The notes beneath the pieces were generated by a model. The model did not search any database. It was not told the DNA's origin and worked only from the letters and a program-made list of their open reading frames with translations. Positions 1-7,114 of a stretch of 10,000 nucleotides of DNA are shown here, piece after piece; position 1 is the stretch's first letter, and the number at the start of each line of letters is the position of its first letter. Position numbers and translations under genes: made by a program. Source of the DNA: Stramonita haemastoma (lineage: Eukaryota; Mollusca; Gastropoda; Neogastropoda; Muricidae); contig CM060318.1 of assembly GCA_030674155.1 (NCBI GenBank), positions 88,716,049-88,726,048 of the forward strand. The letters run 5' to 3'.

Positions 1-160
1 CAGTGCCGACTCCACTCCCCTGAAATTCCTTTCAGATGAGTCTACCAGCCGAGGTCTCGTGTACGAAAACGCGCAAAACATCTTGCGCACATGTTAAAAC
101 TCGTTCCACCCTTCGGAAGAGTAGACCATTGTGCGTCGAGGGGAACGGATGACGACATTT
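1..160 (+). mobile_element. SINE fragment, conserved central domain (copy 1, 5' end outside window)
   Basis: This stretch aligns over its whole length with the reverse complement of 4322-4475. Shared words include GACTCCACTC (9-18 and 4459-4468 on the minus strand), AACATCTTGCG (78-88 and 4390-4400) and a near-identical 15-mer, GGAAGAGTAGACCAT, at 116-130 against 4348-4362. Copy 2 carries a tRNA-like head just upstream of the matching part, so copy 1 is the body of the same SINE with its Pol III head lying left of position 1. The GGATGAG-like and CCGAGGTC-like words resemble the conserved central domain of mollusc SINEs as I remember them; no database was consulted. The copy is diverged and presumably inactive. 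The 3' limit is approximate, near the GGATGACG word at 151-158. Confidence 0.72.
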
Positions 161-620
161 AAAAACCACATGCACACTGGTGTCGTGTTTGGACATCACC
201 CCCGACGTCAGAATGCAGCTGCCTTCATGATCGGCAAAAACAGTGGCATACGCAAAAAAATCATCATTGGTGAACTTCGGAGCTGAAGCCAGGAAAGAAA
301 AACAAAGGACAAACAGAAAAGACAAAATATAATGCCCTCTAAAGCCGATGATCCTCAGAGCTGTAGGCGAGGAAGACAAACATCTTACCAGCCCCCAATG
401 CCGGTGTGACGATTCGGGGAGACGTGTCTGCATCGATAGCTGAAGACAACAGCCCCTCTGTCTGGCTGGCAGACAACAAAGACAGACATGGATGCAGGTA
501 CCACACAGGTAGGCTTCAGACAATAGACATGAGACAGACACACTGGATTCTGGCGCAAAACAGTCCCAATAGGTCATTGACCTGCTCTGGGACAGACTTA
601 CCCAGCTTGTCTCTGTGAGG
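161..620. other. Anonymous unique sequence
   Basis: I see no gene, RNA or recognisable repeat here. The second half (about 420-600) is mildly enriched in GACAGAC/AGACA words, which looks like a decayed tetranucleotide repeat. The open frame on the minus strand crossing this region takes its C-terminal part from the SINE body at 1-160 and shows no protein family features. The 70-codon plus-strand frame at 406-618 is likewise unremarkable. Confidence 0.5.
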
Positions 621-1020
621 ATGTTGACAACCTCTTTCCTTTTAGGTTTTTGCTTTTTTTTCTTTCGTCTTTATACATGTTTTCTCTCTCTCTTTTTTTG
701 AGTGTTTTTCGTGGAGTTTTATATTTTGTTTTGTTTTTGTTGCTTTGTTGTCAGTTTGTGGTTTATGTTCGTTGGTCATGTTGTTTGGGATTGTTTTTTT
801 ATTCGTAGCTCTTCCTTTGCATTTTTCCTATGTTTCTTTCTTGGTTTCTTTCTTTCCTTGTACTCTGGGTTTTCCATTGTTTTATGGTTAATGGTTTGTT
901 GCTGTTGTTAATTTGTTGCTGCTGTTGCTAGTGTGATCTTGTTGCTGTATATGTTGTTGTTTTCTGGTGTCCTTCATACGTCTGCTGCACTGCTTTTGAA
1001 ATAGTTCAAATAAAAGTAAA
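621..1020. repeat. T-rich low-complexity region with GTT/GCT runs
   Basis: The plus strand is strongly T- and TG-rich from about 630 to 965, with runs such as TTTTTTTTC and repeated TTTCTTTC. An impure GTT/GCT trinucleotide stretch lies at about 895-965. Open frames here encode only Phe/Leu/Cys/Val-rich peptides forced by the composition. An AATAAA hexamer sits at 1009-1014 but there is no coding region upstream to which it could belong. Probably a degraded simple repeat or an old retroelement tail read on the opposite strand. Confidence 0.5.
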
Positions 1021-1079
1021 CACAAAAAGTGCAAATTAGAAGGAGACGCAAAACTGACGACAGCACAGGAGAATGCAAA

Positions 1080-1245
1080 GAAAAAAAGAAGAATGCAAAG
1101 GAAAAGAAGAAGAACAACAACAACAGCAACAACAAGAGTTGATGATGATGATGATGAGGAGGAGGAGGATGTGGAAGAGGAGGAGAATCAACAACAATAA
1201 CAACAACAACACAACAACAACATCAACAGCAATAGCTCCACCACT
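1080..1245. repeat. Compound trinucleotide repeat (GAA, CAA, GAT, GAG)
   Basis: The tract passes through GAA-rich, CAA/CAG-rich, (GAT)n, (GAG)n and again CAA-rich segments within about 160 bp. The central (GATGAT) run is at about 1140-1157 and is followed by GAGGAGGAGGAGG. All three frames on each strand give homopolymeric peptides (poly-Gln, poly-Asn, poly-Thr, poly-Leu), so the open frames across it reflect composition rather than selection for protein. Similar CAA-rich DNA recurs at 2440-2645. Confidence 0.85.
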
Positions 1246-1576
1246 ACCACTACCCCTGCCATCACTGTTACCACCTACAGCAAGAATTAAAAAAAGAACA
1301 AAAGAGCAGTGGGAAAATATGTTCATGTATCTATTTATTCATTTAGCTCTAATGGCTAAACAAGTAGGATTATTTTAGATCACACATTATAAGAAAGCGA
1401 ACAAACACACTTATGAGCATCACACACAGATGAGTATTTTAAAACAAACATTTAATTGAGAAGAAATCTTACCAAGACTTTCGGGGAACACACAAGTAGG
1501 GGGTAGTTTAGGACACACATCACTAGCAACAAAGACAAACCCTTCTTGGGAATCAAACAAATAGGGGTGTTTCAGT

Positions 1577-1593
1577 ACACACACACACACACA

Positions 1594-1624
<31 letters not shown>

Positions 1625-1650
1625 CACAACACACACACAACGCACACACG
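1577..1650. repeat. (CA)n microsatellite, interrupted
   Basis: Alternating CA runs from about 1577 are broken by CC at about 1600 and by AA at 1628 and 1639. They then grade into CGCACACGCGCACC and a C-rich segment with two poly-C runs at about 1727-1743. The GC-rich downstream flank at 1683-1711 also alternates purine and pyrimidine. The interruptions point to an old, partly stabilised array. Confidence 0.95.
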
Positions 1651-1903
1651 CGCACCACCCACCCACCACAGCACCAACTACAAGCGCAAACGCCGCGCGC
1701 GCACGCACGCATGTTCGCACCGCCCTCCCCCCCCCACCCCCCCCCTGCCACACACACACGGACCTTTAAGCTTTCAATTGCACTGCGAACGACTTTGCCC
1801 TGCACTGAGACAGATTTATAGAGCCCTACAGAGGAACCAGTAGAGAAGCCACTGACCTTTAGTTTTCCATTACCTTTTATCCTTGGAGTACCATTCAGCA
1901 CAG

Positions 1904-1908
1904 CCCCC

Positions 1909-2000
<92 letters not shown>
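1904..2000. repeat. Poly-C (16) followed by (CT)n
   Basis: Sixteen consecutive C residues at 1904-1919 are followed directly by a CT dinucleotide array that runs to 2000 with one CC interruption at 1979-1980. The whole 97 bp is pure pyrimidine on the plus strand and pure purine on the minus strand. Such mirror-symmetric tracts are known to be able to form intramolecular triplexes, and the length probably varies between individuals. No gene lies nearby that it could regulate. Confidence 0.97.
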
Positions 2001-2063
2001 ATACTGTTTTCAGTTTTACCAACGAAAATGCTCCACAGCACACAGAGACAGATGGGAGCAGAC

Positions 2064-2280
<217 letters not shown>

Positions 2281-2290
2281 AGGTTACTAT

Positions 2291-2460
2291 AAAAAAAAAA
2301 GACATTATGCGTCTGCGTGCGTGTGTTCGATTGTATGTGGATGTGGTTTTGTGTATGCGTACGTGCGCACTGATGATCGAATTTTCCGAGAAAGCAAGAA
2401 TTTAAAAAATCATAAAAACATACAGAAAAACATCAACAGCCAAACAGCAACAATCGATAC
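2291..2460. other. Anonymous spacer between repeat blocks
   Basis: The segment starts with an A10 run at about 2291-2300 and continues with GTGCGTGTGTG-like alternating sequence (about 2310-2370). It then becomes A-rich, leading into the CAA/CAG region. No gene or transposon feature is visible. Confidence 0.4.
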
Positions 2461-2463
2461 AAA

Positions 2464-2464
2464 A

Positions 2465-2495
<31 letters not shown>

Positions 2496-2645
2496 CAACA
2501 ACAACAACACAACACTATCGCCACCAACAACAGGAGTATAACAATCACAAATATCAGGTCGACGACAACCATCACCATTATCAGCAATAACATCAGCAAT
2601 AACAATGACATTAAAAAATTACAGCAACAATGAAATAACACAACA
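2464..2645. repeat. (CAG)n(CAA)n microsatellite and CAA-rich flank
   Basis: About seven CAG units start at 2466 and are followed directly by about seven CAA units to 2510. A decayed CAA/CAT/AAT-rich flank then runs to about 2650. A pure CAG to CAA transition would encode poly-Gln in one plus frame, but the surrounding frames give poly-Ala/poly-Thr on this strand and poly-Cys on the other. No conserved flanking protein is seen. I interpret it as an intergenic or intronic microsatellite. Confidence 0.93.
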
Positions 2646-3087
2646 ACAACTTTTTTTCAAACGAAAATATCACCAATGCAAAAAACCAGAGTTTAAAAAC
2701 AGTAGATTGGTACATGTACACGCAGCTGAAATTGTAAAGGACTGTCCAACTTTCTCAACTTTTGACACCCTCCCTCCACCTCAACTAAACTGGACTGATT
2801 TTCGTCTGCACGCGAGAAGAACATTACTTTGTTTCCAGAGACTCTACCAAAAAGAAACTGTCCGCTTCTTTGAAGCCTCGTAATAAAGTTTCCTTGAAAC
2901 GAACAAGAGTTAGAATGAGTTATGTGCCTTTGTCGTTCTTGGTTCAGTACTTTTTCTGCTGTATTGTGCCTGTCTGTCTGTCTCTGTGTTAATTTTTGCG
3001 TCTCTATTTCTTTTTCTGTGCCTCTGTCTGTCTCTGTATCTATCTGTTGATTGCCTGTGTGTCTCTAAGTCTCTTTTTGTGCTTCCA
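2646..3087. other. Anonymous sequence with a short ORF ending at an AATAAA
   Basis: An open frame at 2605-2883 (+) encodes 92 residues and leaves the Asn/Gln-rich repeat at about residue 15. The rest has mixed composition, including motifs such as PPPQLNWTDF and RTLLCFQRLYQKE. Its TAA stop at 2881-2883 overlaps an AATAAA at 2882-2887. I recognise no family and the start codon lies within low-complexity DNA, so a terminal exon is possible but unsupported. From about 2965 to 3075 the strand is TCTG/TCTC-rich, another decayed tetranucleotide repeat. Confidence 0.3.
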
Positions 3088-3370
3088 GACTCCAGACTTC
3101 AAAATGTATCAACACATTTCACCATACTTCAAACTAAATTTTAACACATTACTTCAAACTTTAAAATACATCATTACATTATAGATCTAGTCATTATTCT
3201 CTCTGCTATACACTTTTGAACGCTACGTACATACTTCAAAGTACATCATTACGTTATAGTCATTATTTTCTCTGCTCTGTCCTTTTGAACAGTACATACT
3301 TCATGGTACATCATTACAGTTTAGTCATTTTTTCCTCTCCTCCTGTTATGTCCTTTTAACCGCCAGTGTC
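3088..3370 (+). repeat. Degenerate minisatellite, 65-75 bp period, three to four units
   Basis: The word TACATCATTAC begins at 3167, 3242 and 3307, giving spacings of 75 and 65 bp. Each copy is followed by a TAGTCATTATTcTCTCTGCT-like segment and then by CCTTTTGAAC or CCTTTTAACC. Units two and three are preceded by ACATACTTCA. A weaker leading unit with ACTTCAAA repeats lies at 3088-3160. Units differ by substitutions and small indels, so the expansion is old. No coding frame is maintained through the units. Confidence 0.82.
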
Positions 3371-3844
3371 TCTGCTAAATGAAGCACGCTGGCCAAACGT
3401 CACATCAAAGACCGTTCTCCTGCAGACTGCAGACCTTCTCAGCGCAAAGAGATTGATCGCAGAGCAGCAAATAAGCATGTCGTAAATCTTCAGTGTTCAA
3501 GCGTGGAATGTTTGTTTAAAGTGGGACTGGTGTGGCAGAGCTGCCCTTTCAGTAGTCTGTCTTGAAGTCTTTGAAGTTTCCAAGTTTCCTCATGGATGAT
3601 GGAAAAAGAGGGGTGTCGAAGCCAAAGCGTCTGGCGCTGAAACTGTGTATTCGTATTGTGAAAAACCAGACATGGCTTGTTTTTGAAGTACTGTTGTTTT
3701 TTTATATTTTGGTCCATGCTGTATGCTGATCTGTGTATGGAAGCTAGCTTTCAAATAATGGTGCTTTTGCAGAATCTATGACCTCATTTACACCAGAAAA
3801 TTCAGTATGGAAAATGATCGGTGTATCATCTTAGCATTAACTAG
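3371..3844. other. Anonymous unique sequence
   Basis: No family, RNA or transposon feature is recognised. The minus-strand frame at 3490-3717 (75 codons) has ordinary amino-acid composition but no motif I know. A short palindromic word, CTGCAGACTGCAG, lies at 3421-3433. This may be intronic or intergenic DNA. Confidence 0.4.
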
Positions 3845-3876
3845 TATGTGCACGTGCGCGCGTGTGCGCGCATGTG

Positions 3877-3936
<60 letters not shown>

Positions 3937-3965
3937 TACACGCCCGCGCCCGCGCGTGCGCGCTC
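3845..3965. repeat. Long alternating purine-pyrimidine tract, (TG)n with GC-rich flanks
   Basis: A pure TG/GT array at 3879-3935 is flanked on the left by GTGCACGTGCGCGCGTGTGC-like sequence and on the right by GTACACGCCCGCGCCCGCGC-like sequence. Nearly 120 bp are therefore alternating purine and pyrimidine, the best known sequence class for left-handed Z-DNA. The CG dinucleotides sit only at the two ends, which is usual when a TG array has partly arisen by CpG decay or has grown within a CG-rich seed. Confidence 0.95.
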
Positions 3966-4059
3966 TATTCTGTAAACAGTTCATACAGTCTTGTATGCGT
4001 ACATTCGTTCATACAGTAGCTAACAACATAATCCTTAATTTTATATCTTTACCCTGCTT

Positions 4060-4320
4060 CTGTCGTAATTTCAGTCTCTGCCTCTCTGTCGATCGTCTCT
4101 CTGACTCTGTATCTTTCCAAACTTTTTTTTGTCTGCATCTTTGTTTTTCACTGTTCCTATCACTGTCTCTCTCTCTGTTTCTGTATTACTGGCTATATGT
4201 CTGTATATCTATACGTCTCTCTGTCTGTCTGGCTGTCTGTCTGTAGGTATCTATGTTTGCATCTGTATTTTCATGTGACTGTGTCTCTCAATCTGTCTTT
4301 CTTTCTATCTTATTGTTTGG
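4060..4320. repeat. Degenerate TCTG/TCTC/TCTA tetranucleotide-rich region
   Basis: Plus-strand sequence is dominated by TCTG, TCTC and TCTA words, with the cleanest part TCTGTCTGTCTGGCTGTCTG at about 4219-4244. It directly adjoins the 3' end of the minus-strand SINE at 4322-4568. Read on the SINE strand it begins with GATGACAGACC and is AGAC/AAAG-rich. It may therefore include the slippage-expanded 3' tail of that SINE; this is inference from adjacency and orientation. Confidence 0.6.
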
Positions 4321-4321
4321 T

Positions 4322-4568
4322 CTGTCATCTGCTCCCACCGGCATGCGATGGCCTACTCTTACGAAAAGGGGAACAGGATTTAACGTGTACGCAAGATGTT
4401 CTGCGTGCGTTCGCATACCAGGTCTTAGTTTAGAGTCTCATCCGAAGGACTTTAGAGAGAGTGGAGTCAGCACTGGTGTTAGCTCCAGGGGAAAATCCCT
4501 CGACCGGGAATCGAACCTGGATCGTTCAAAAATGCGAGCGCAATGTTCTGAACACTAGGCTATCCTGT
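4322..4568 (-). mobile_element. tRNA-derived SINE, near full length (copy 2)
   Basis: Read on the minus strand, the element starts with a tRNA-like head at about 4568-4499. A Pol III A-box-like TAGCCTAGTGTT lies at 4562-4551 and a B box GGTTCGATTCC at 4517-4507. The body at 4475-4322 matches positions 1-160 of this window. The head resembles a tRNA but lacks a clean anticodon arm, so it is not a functional tRNA gene. This kind of element is copied by a partner LINE; the window does not show which one. The 3' end runs into AGAC-rich DNA at about 4320. The element class (tRNA SINE with a conserved central domain) is well supported, while the family name is unknown to me. Confidence 0.82.
4499..4568 (-). 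promoter_or_regulatory. Internal Pol III promoter of the SINE (A and B boxes)
   Basis: The B box at 4507-4517 is an exact GGTTCGATTCC on the minus strand. The A-box-like segment at 4551-4562 lies about 33 bp upstream of it, a spacing normal for tRNA genes. Whether it is still transcribed cannot be judged from sequence. Confidence 0.7.
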
Positions 4569-4668
4569 ATGAGATGAGAGGGAGGAGGGCTAGAAAACAA
4601 ACACAAAGAAATACAGAACAAAAAAACAGACAAATCCACAGACAAGATTTCTGCTTACAAAACAGGTA

Positions 4669-4686
4669 CCCCCCCCCCCCCCCCCC
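4669..4686. repeat. Poly-C run (18) between A-rich flanks
   Basis: Eighteen uninterrupted C residues are flanked by AACAGGTA on the left and by an AACAATAACAAAC-rich stretch on the right. It is the second long poly-C in the window, the first being at 1904-1919. Such runs are prone to length errors in sequencing, so the exact count is uncertain. Confidence 0.95.
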
Positions 4687-4779
4687 AACAATAACAAACA
4701 AACAAAAAACAACAGAACCCTGGTCTATATTCAACCTTTTTAAGGCCCAAGCAAAATTAATTGTTTTGACCTCAACTAC

Positions 4780-4980
4780 CTGTCAAGTGATGGCCCATCT
4801 CAAAGGAAGAGGTGGCCAAACTCTAACGCACACCTCAGTCTCCACTGATGATGACTGCCTACTTGAACACAGAGGAGGCCGGAGAGGGCAGGGTGAGGGG
4901 GTGTGCCCTCTCCCTTTCCATCACAGCTGTAGGGAGTTTTCCCGGCACTAACCACAAGATTGTTGAGCTCAAGAGGAAAG
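4780..4980 (+). repeat. Unnamed ~190-bp interspersed repeat, copy A
   Basis: This is one of four same-orientation diverged copies (A-D). In order it has CCCATCTCAAAGGA, a GTGGCC/TGACCT-type word, CACCTCAGTCTCCACTG (4831-4847), CTGCCTACTTGAACACA, an AGGAGGC word, a TTTCCATCACAGCTGT word, TAACCACAAG, and TTGTTGAGCTCAAGAGGAAAG at the end. The 17-mer at 4831-4847 is identical in copy B. No tRNA-like head, terminal inverted repeat or coding motif is visible. A TG tract follows at about 5160-5190, as a TG tract follows each other copy. The element type is unknown: a SINE-like, LINE 3'-end or non-autonomous DNA element are all possible. Confidence 0.75.
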
Positions 4981-5129
4981 CGTGTCATGAGAGGAATGAT
5001 GTGCTTTGGTTCTTTTTTTCTTCTTGAGAGAGGCCTATTGTTTGAGATCTTTGCTTTTATTTTTGTTTTGTTTTCTTCTTCTTGTATGATTTTGTTGCTA
5101 CTTTGATATTGCTATAGATTGTTTTTAAA

Positions 5130-5241
5130 AGAGTGTGTGCGCGCGCTCACGTGCATGCACGTGTGTATGTGTGGTGTGTGTGTGTGTGTGTTAGTTATTA
5201 TATATCATCGGTAGACAGACAGACAGACAGACAGACAGACA
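5130..5241. repeat. TG-rich tract plus (AGAC)7
   Basis: An alternating GTGCGCGCGC...CACGTGCATGCACGTG region (about 5132-5160) passes into (TG)n to about 5190. After about 20 bp of AT-rich sequence, seven AGAC units lie at 5213-5240. The TG part occupies the same position after repeat copy A as the TG tracts after copies B, C and D. Confidence 0.9.
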
Positions 5242-5383
5242 TGCAGGCTGACAGAGTTACAAGCATTCTGCGTTAGCCGTTGAAAGGTGATTGGCCAGAA
5301 TGGCTGGCACAGCTTTCAACACTATGCTTGGGCTGGATGACTTTTCTAACAAACTCTCCTGAAACCTTTTGTTTATAAACAGA

Positions 5384-5385
<2 letters not shown>

Positions 5386-5475
<90 letters not shown>
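5386..5475. repeat. (CA)~45 microsatellite
   Basis: Uninterrupted CA dinucleotides span about 90 bp, the longest pure dinucleotide run of this strand orientation in the window. One AA interruption follows, then CACACGGGG. The purity suggests recent expansion and a high slippage rate. The open frames that read Cys-Val repeats through it are artefacts. Confidence 0.97.
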
Positions 5476-5476
<1 letters not shown>

Positions 5477-5524
5477 CACACGGGGACCAGATGGAAAAAG
5501 CACATGATTGCTTATTCTGTTATC

Positions 5525-5697
<173 letters not shown>

Positions 5698-5756
5698 GCT
5701 GGTTTTCTTCCATGCAAACAGCCCCACAAAACCTGATTCCTCTCACCTTAGTTAAA

Positions 5757-5950
5757 CCATGACATCTAAGCCCCATCTCAGAGGAAGCAGTGACCTAAAT
5801 CTAATTAACACCTCAGTCTCCACTGCCGGCTGCCTACTTGAGCACAAAGATGCTGGAAAAGAGGCCTGGAGGCTGTACACTCTCCATTTCCATCCCAGCT
5901 GTGTGGGGTTTTCCTCAAACAAACCACAGCTTTGGCAAGCTCCGGAAGAA
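5757..5950 (+). repeat. Unnamed ~190-bp interspersed repeat, copy B
   Basis: It matches copy A through CCCCATCTCAGAGGAAG, TGACCTAAATCTAATTAACA, the identical CACCTCAGTCTCCACTG (5809-5825), CTGCCTACTTGAGCACAAAG (5830-5849), TTTCCATCCCAGCTGTG and the AACCACAGCTTTGGCAAGCT end. Its TGACCTNAATCTNATTAA segment is shared with copy D. A short TG run follows at about 6019-6033. Frames through it are not conserved between copies, so the relationship is at DNA level. Confidence 0.78.
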
Positions 5951-6509
5951 AATACGGAACCCCAAATTAGGTGCACGTACTTCAATCCACTGAAGGAAGG
6001 GAAGGAGGGAGATCCGAAATGTGTGTGTGTGTGACTTCGATTTTAGGTCTGTTCACATAATGTGATATTAGACAAGGGGAGGTGGGTGTATTTTTAGAGA
6101 TGAGGGCCTTAAAAATGTGTATATCAAAGATATGGGTGTATGGGTATTTTCCCTAGTTATGTAAAAAATAAAAGAAAATGTATGGGATTTGAAGTGGGTG
6201 TGGGTTGGTAGAGGGAATGGCAAGGTAGGGGTTCAGAGATGAAATGAGACAGTGAAAGAAAAAGGAAACACAAGAAGAGACTTCTGCTCGAAATGATTTA
6301 AAAACCTTTTTACCATCATTTTCACCATTTCCATAGTCTAGTAGATTGTTGGGGTACTACTGAAGATTTCACAACTACCTCTCTCCACTGCTGATGGTTC
6401 TAAGCTTTTCCAATTATGTAGTTCCACACCAGGCCAGTCCACTCTGGTAAAGCTCTTAATGAACCACCCGAGCTGAGCCAATTTCAGCCTACCAAATGAT
6501 CCAGAAGAA

Positions 6510-6690
6510 TCTCATTATTGTTCTGGCCTAGATGAGACCTAAATCAACTTAACTCCTGCTACCTACTTGAACACAAGGGATGCTGGCAAAACTTCGCCAG
6601 GGGTTGTGCACTGTCAGTTTTCCTTACACCTGTTTTGAGTTTTGCACTAACTAAACACAGCCTGGGTGAGTGGATGCAGAGGGAAAGAGT
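6510..6690 (+). repeat. Unnamed ~190-bp interspersed repeat, copy C
   Basis: This is the most diverged copy. It retains GACCTAAATCAACTTAAC, CTGCTACCTACTTGAACACA, GGGATGCTGGCAAAA, CAGTTTTCCTTACACCTGTT and CACTAACTAAACACAGC in the same order as copies A, B and D. The CCTCAGTCTCC segment is shortened. It sits inside the larger unit 6100-7110. Confidence 0.65.
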
Positions 6691-6764
6691 GGAAGAAAAG
6701 GAATGGGTGTATTATAGAGGGAGATTTATTGTTGAAAATTCTGGGGCTGTGTTTTTGTGTTCCT

Positions 6765-7045
6765 TGTGTATGTTTGCTGAGCAAGTGTCTCTTCAAAACG
6801 AGAGAGGCCTTTGTGCACAGTATGTCTCGAGGCAAAGATAACGAGAAGAAAGGCTGCGGCCCAGGCAGACAGACCAGTGTTGGGCTTCATCTGTGTCCAT
6901 TGCCATCAGGACTGTCATCCGGGCATCGGACTGGCCAGCCACAACCTACCCTGTACCAGAATTGATAATAAGAGTGCAGTTCCATAGTATTTAGACTGAA
7001 AGCTGCCAATGTATGTATGTAATGGTGGGTCGTTGTTTTGGGGTT
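6765..7045 (+). mobile_element. 5'-truncated LINE 3' end inserted in unit 1
   Basis: Relative to the paralogous stretch at about 7790-7815, unit 1 has roughly 280 extra bases here. They contain an open reading frame with a LINE-type C2HC zinc finger, a stop codon, about 25 bp of further sequence and a short ATGT-type repeat (TGTATGTATGTAATG at about 7010-7024). A 5'-truncated copy with only the protein C-terminus, a short 3' UTR and a simple-repeat tail is the typical product of target-primed reverse transcription. The exact ends and any target-site duplication are blurred because both flanks are TTGTTTT-like. Confidence 0.65.
6781..6987 (+). pseudogene. LINE ORF2 C-terminal remnant with C2HC zinc finger
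   Basis: The frame is open for 68 codons between TGA at 6778-6780 and TAG at 6985-6987. A basic stretch ITRRKAAAQADRP is followed by FICVHCHQDCHPGIGLASHN and then LPC. Cys38-x2-Cys41-x12-His54-x3-Cys58 is a clean C2HC spacing. From memory of non-LTR retrotransposon polyproteins, a basic linker followed by C-x2-C-x2-DCH-x-RIGL-x-SH-x3-C is the usual end of the ORF2 protein in several animal LINE clades, where it is thought to help bind RNA or DNA. Here the canonical R before IGL has become G, and there is no in-frame RT upstream. It is therefore a dead fragment. The similarity is by eye; a protein search would confirm it. Confidence 0.72.
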
Positions 7046-7114
7046 GTTGTTTTTAGTATAAATGGCTAGAGGAAACAATTGTCTGACATGTGTGTGTGTG
7101 ATTGTGTGTGCGTT

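Larger units (their letters stand above)
6100..7110 (+). repeat. Larger duplicated unit 1 (contains copy C and a LINE insertion)
   Basis: Several landmarks recur in the same order about 1 kb downstream: ATATGGGTGTA (6130 and 7233), AAATGATT (6291 and 7431), CAGCCTACCAAA (6485 and 7479), the copy C/D module (6536 and 7562), GTTGAAAATT (6731 and 7770) and CAATTGTCTGACAT followed by TG (7076 and 7834). Offsets are about 1103, 1140, 994, 1026, 1039 and then 758. The gradual changes are small indels. The last drop of about 280 bp corresponds to DNA present here and absent in unit 2. This indicates an old tandem duplication, or two copies of one long element, with a later insertion in unit 1. Confidence 0.7.

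Noticed and set aside
1009..1014. AATAAA as a polyadenylation signal
   Set aside because: No supported coding region or exon lies upstream, and the hexamer is common in AT-rich DNA.
1546..1901. Several overlapping open frames on both strands giving His-Thr or Cys-Val repeat peptides
   Set aside because: They are the forced translation of CA/TG dinucleotides, which contain no stop codons. There is no non-repeat domain or conserved start.
3088..3370. CRISPR-like array
   Set aside because: Only three or four degenerate units without constant repeats and unique spacers, in animal DNA.
4253..4558. Plus-strand open frame of 101 codons through the SINE
   Set aside because: It is antisense to the SINE body and tRNA head. 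A similar short peptide can be read from the minus strand of 1-160, but that reflects shared SINE DNA and not a protein family.
4499..4568. A functional tRNA gene on the minus strand
   Set aside because: The A- and B-box spacing fits, but the arms do not form a clean cloverleaf and a SINE body follows directly. It is a SINE head.
5752..6034. Overlapping frames of 77 and 91 codons on opposite strands
   Set aside because: They lie in repeat copy B, and the frame is not kept in copies C and D. The similarity between copies is at the DNA level.
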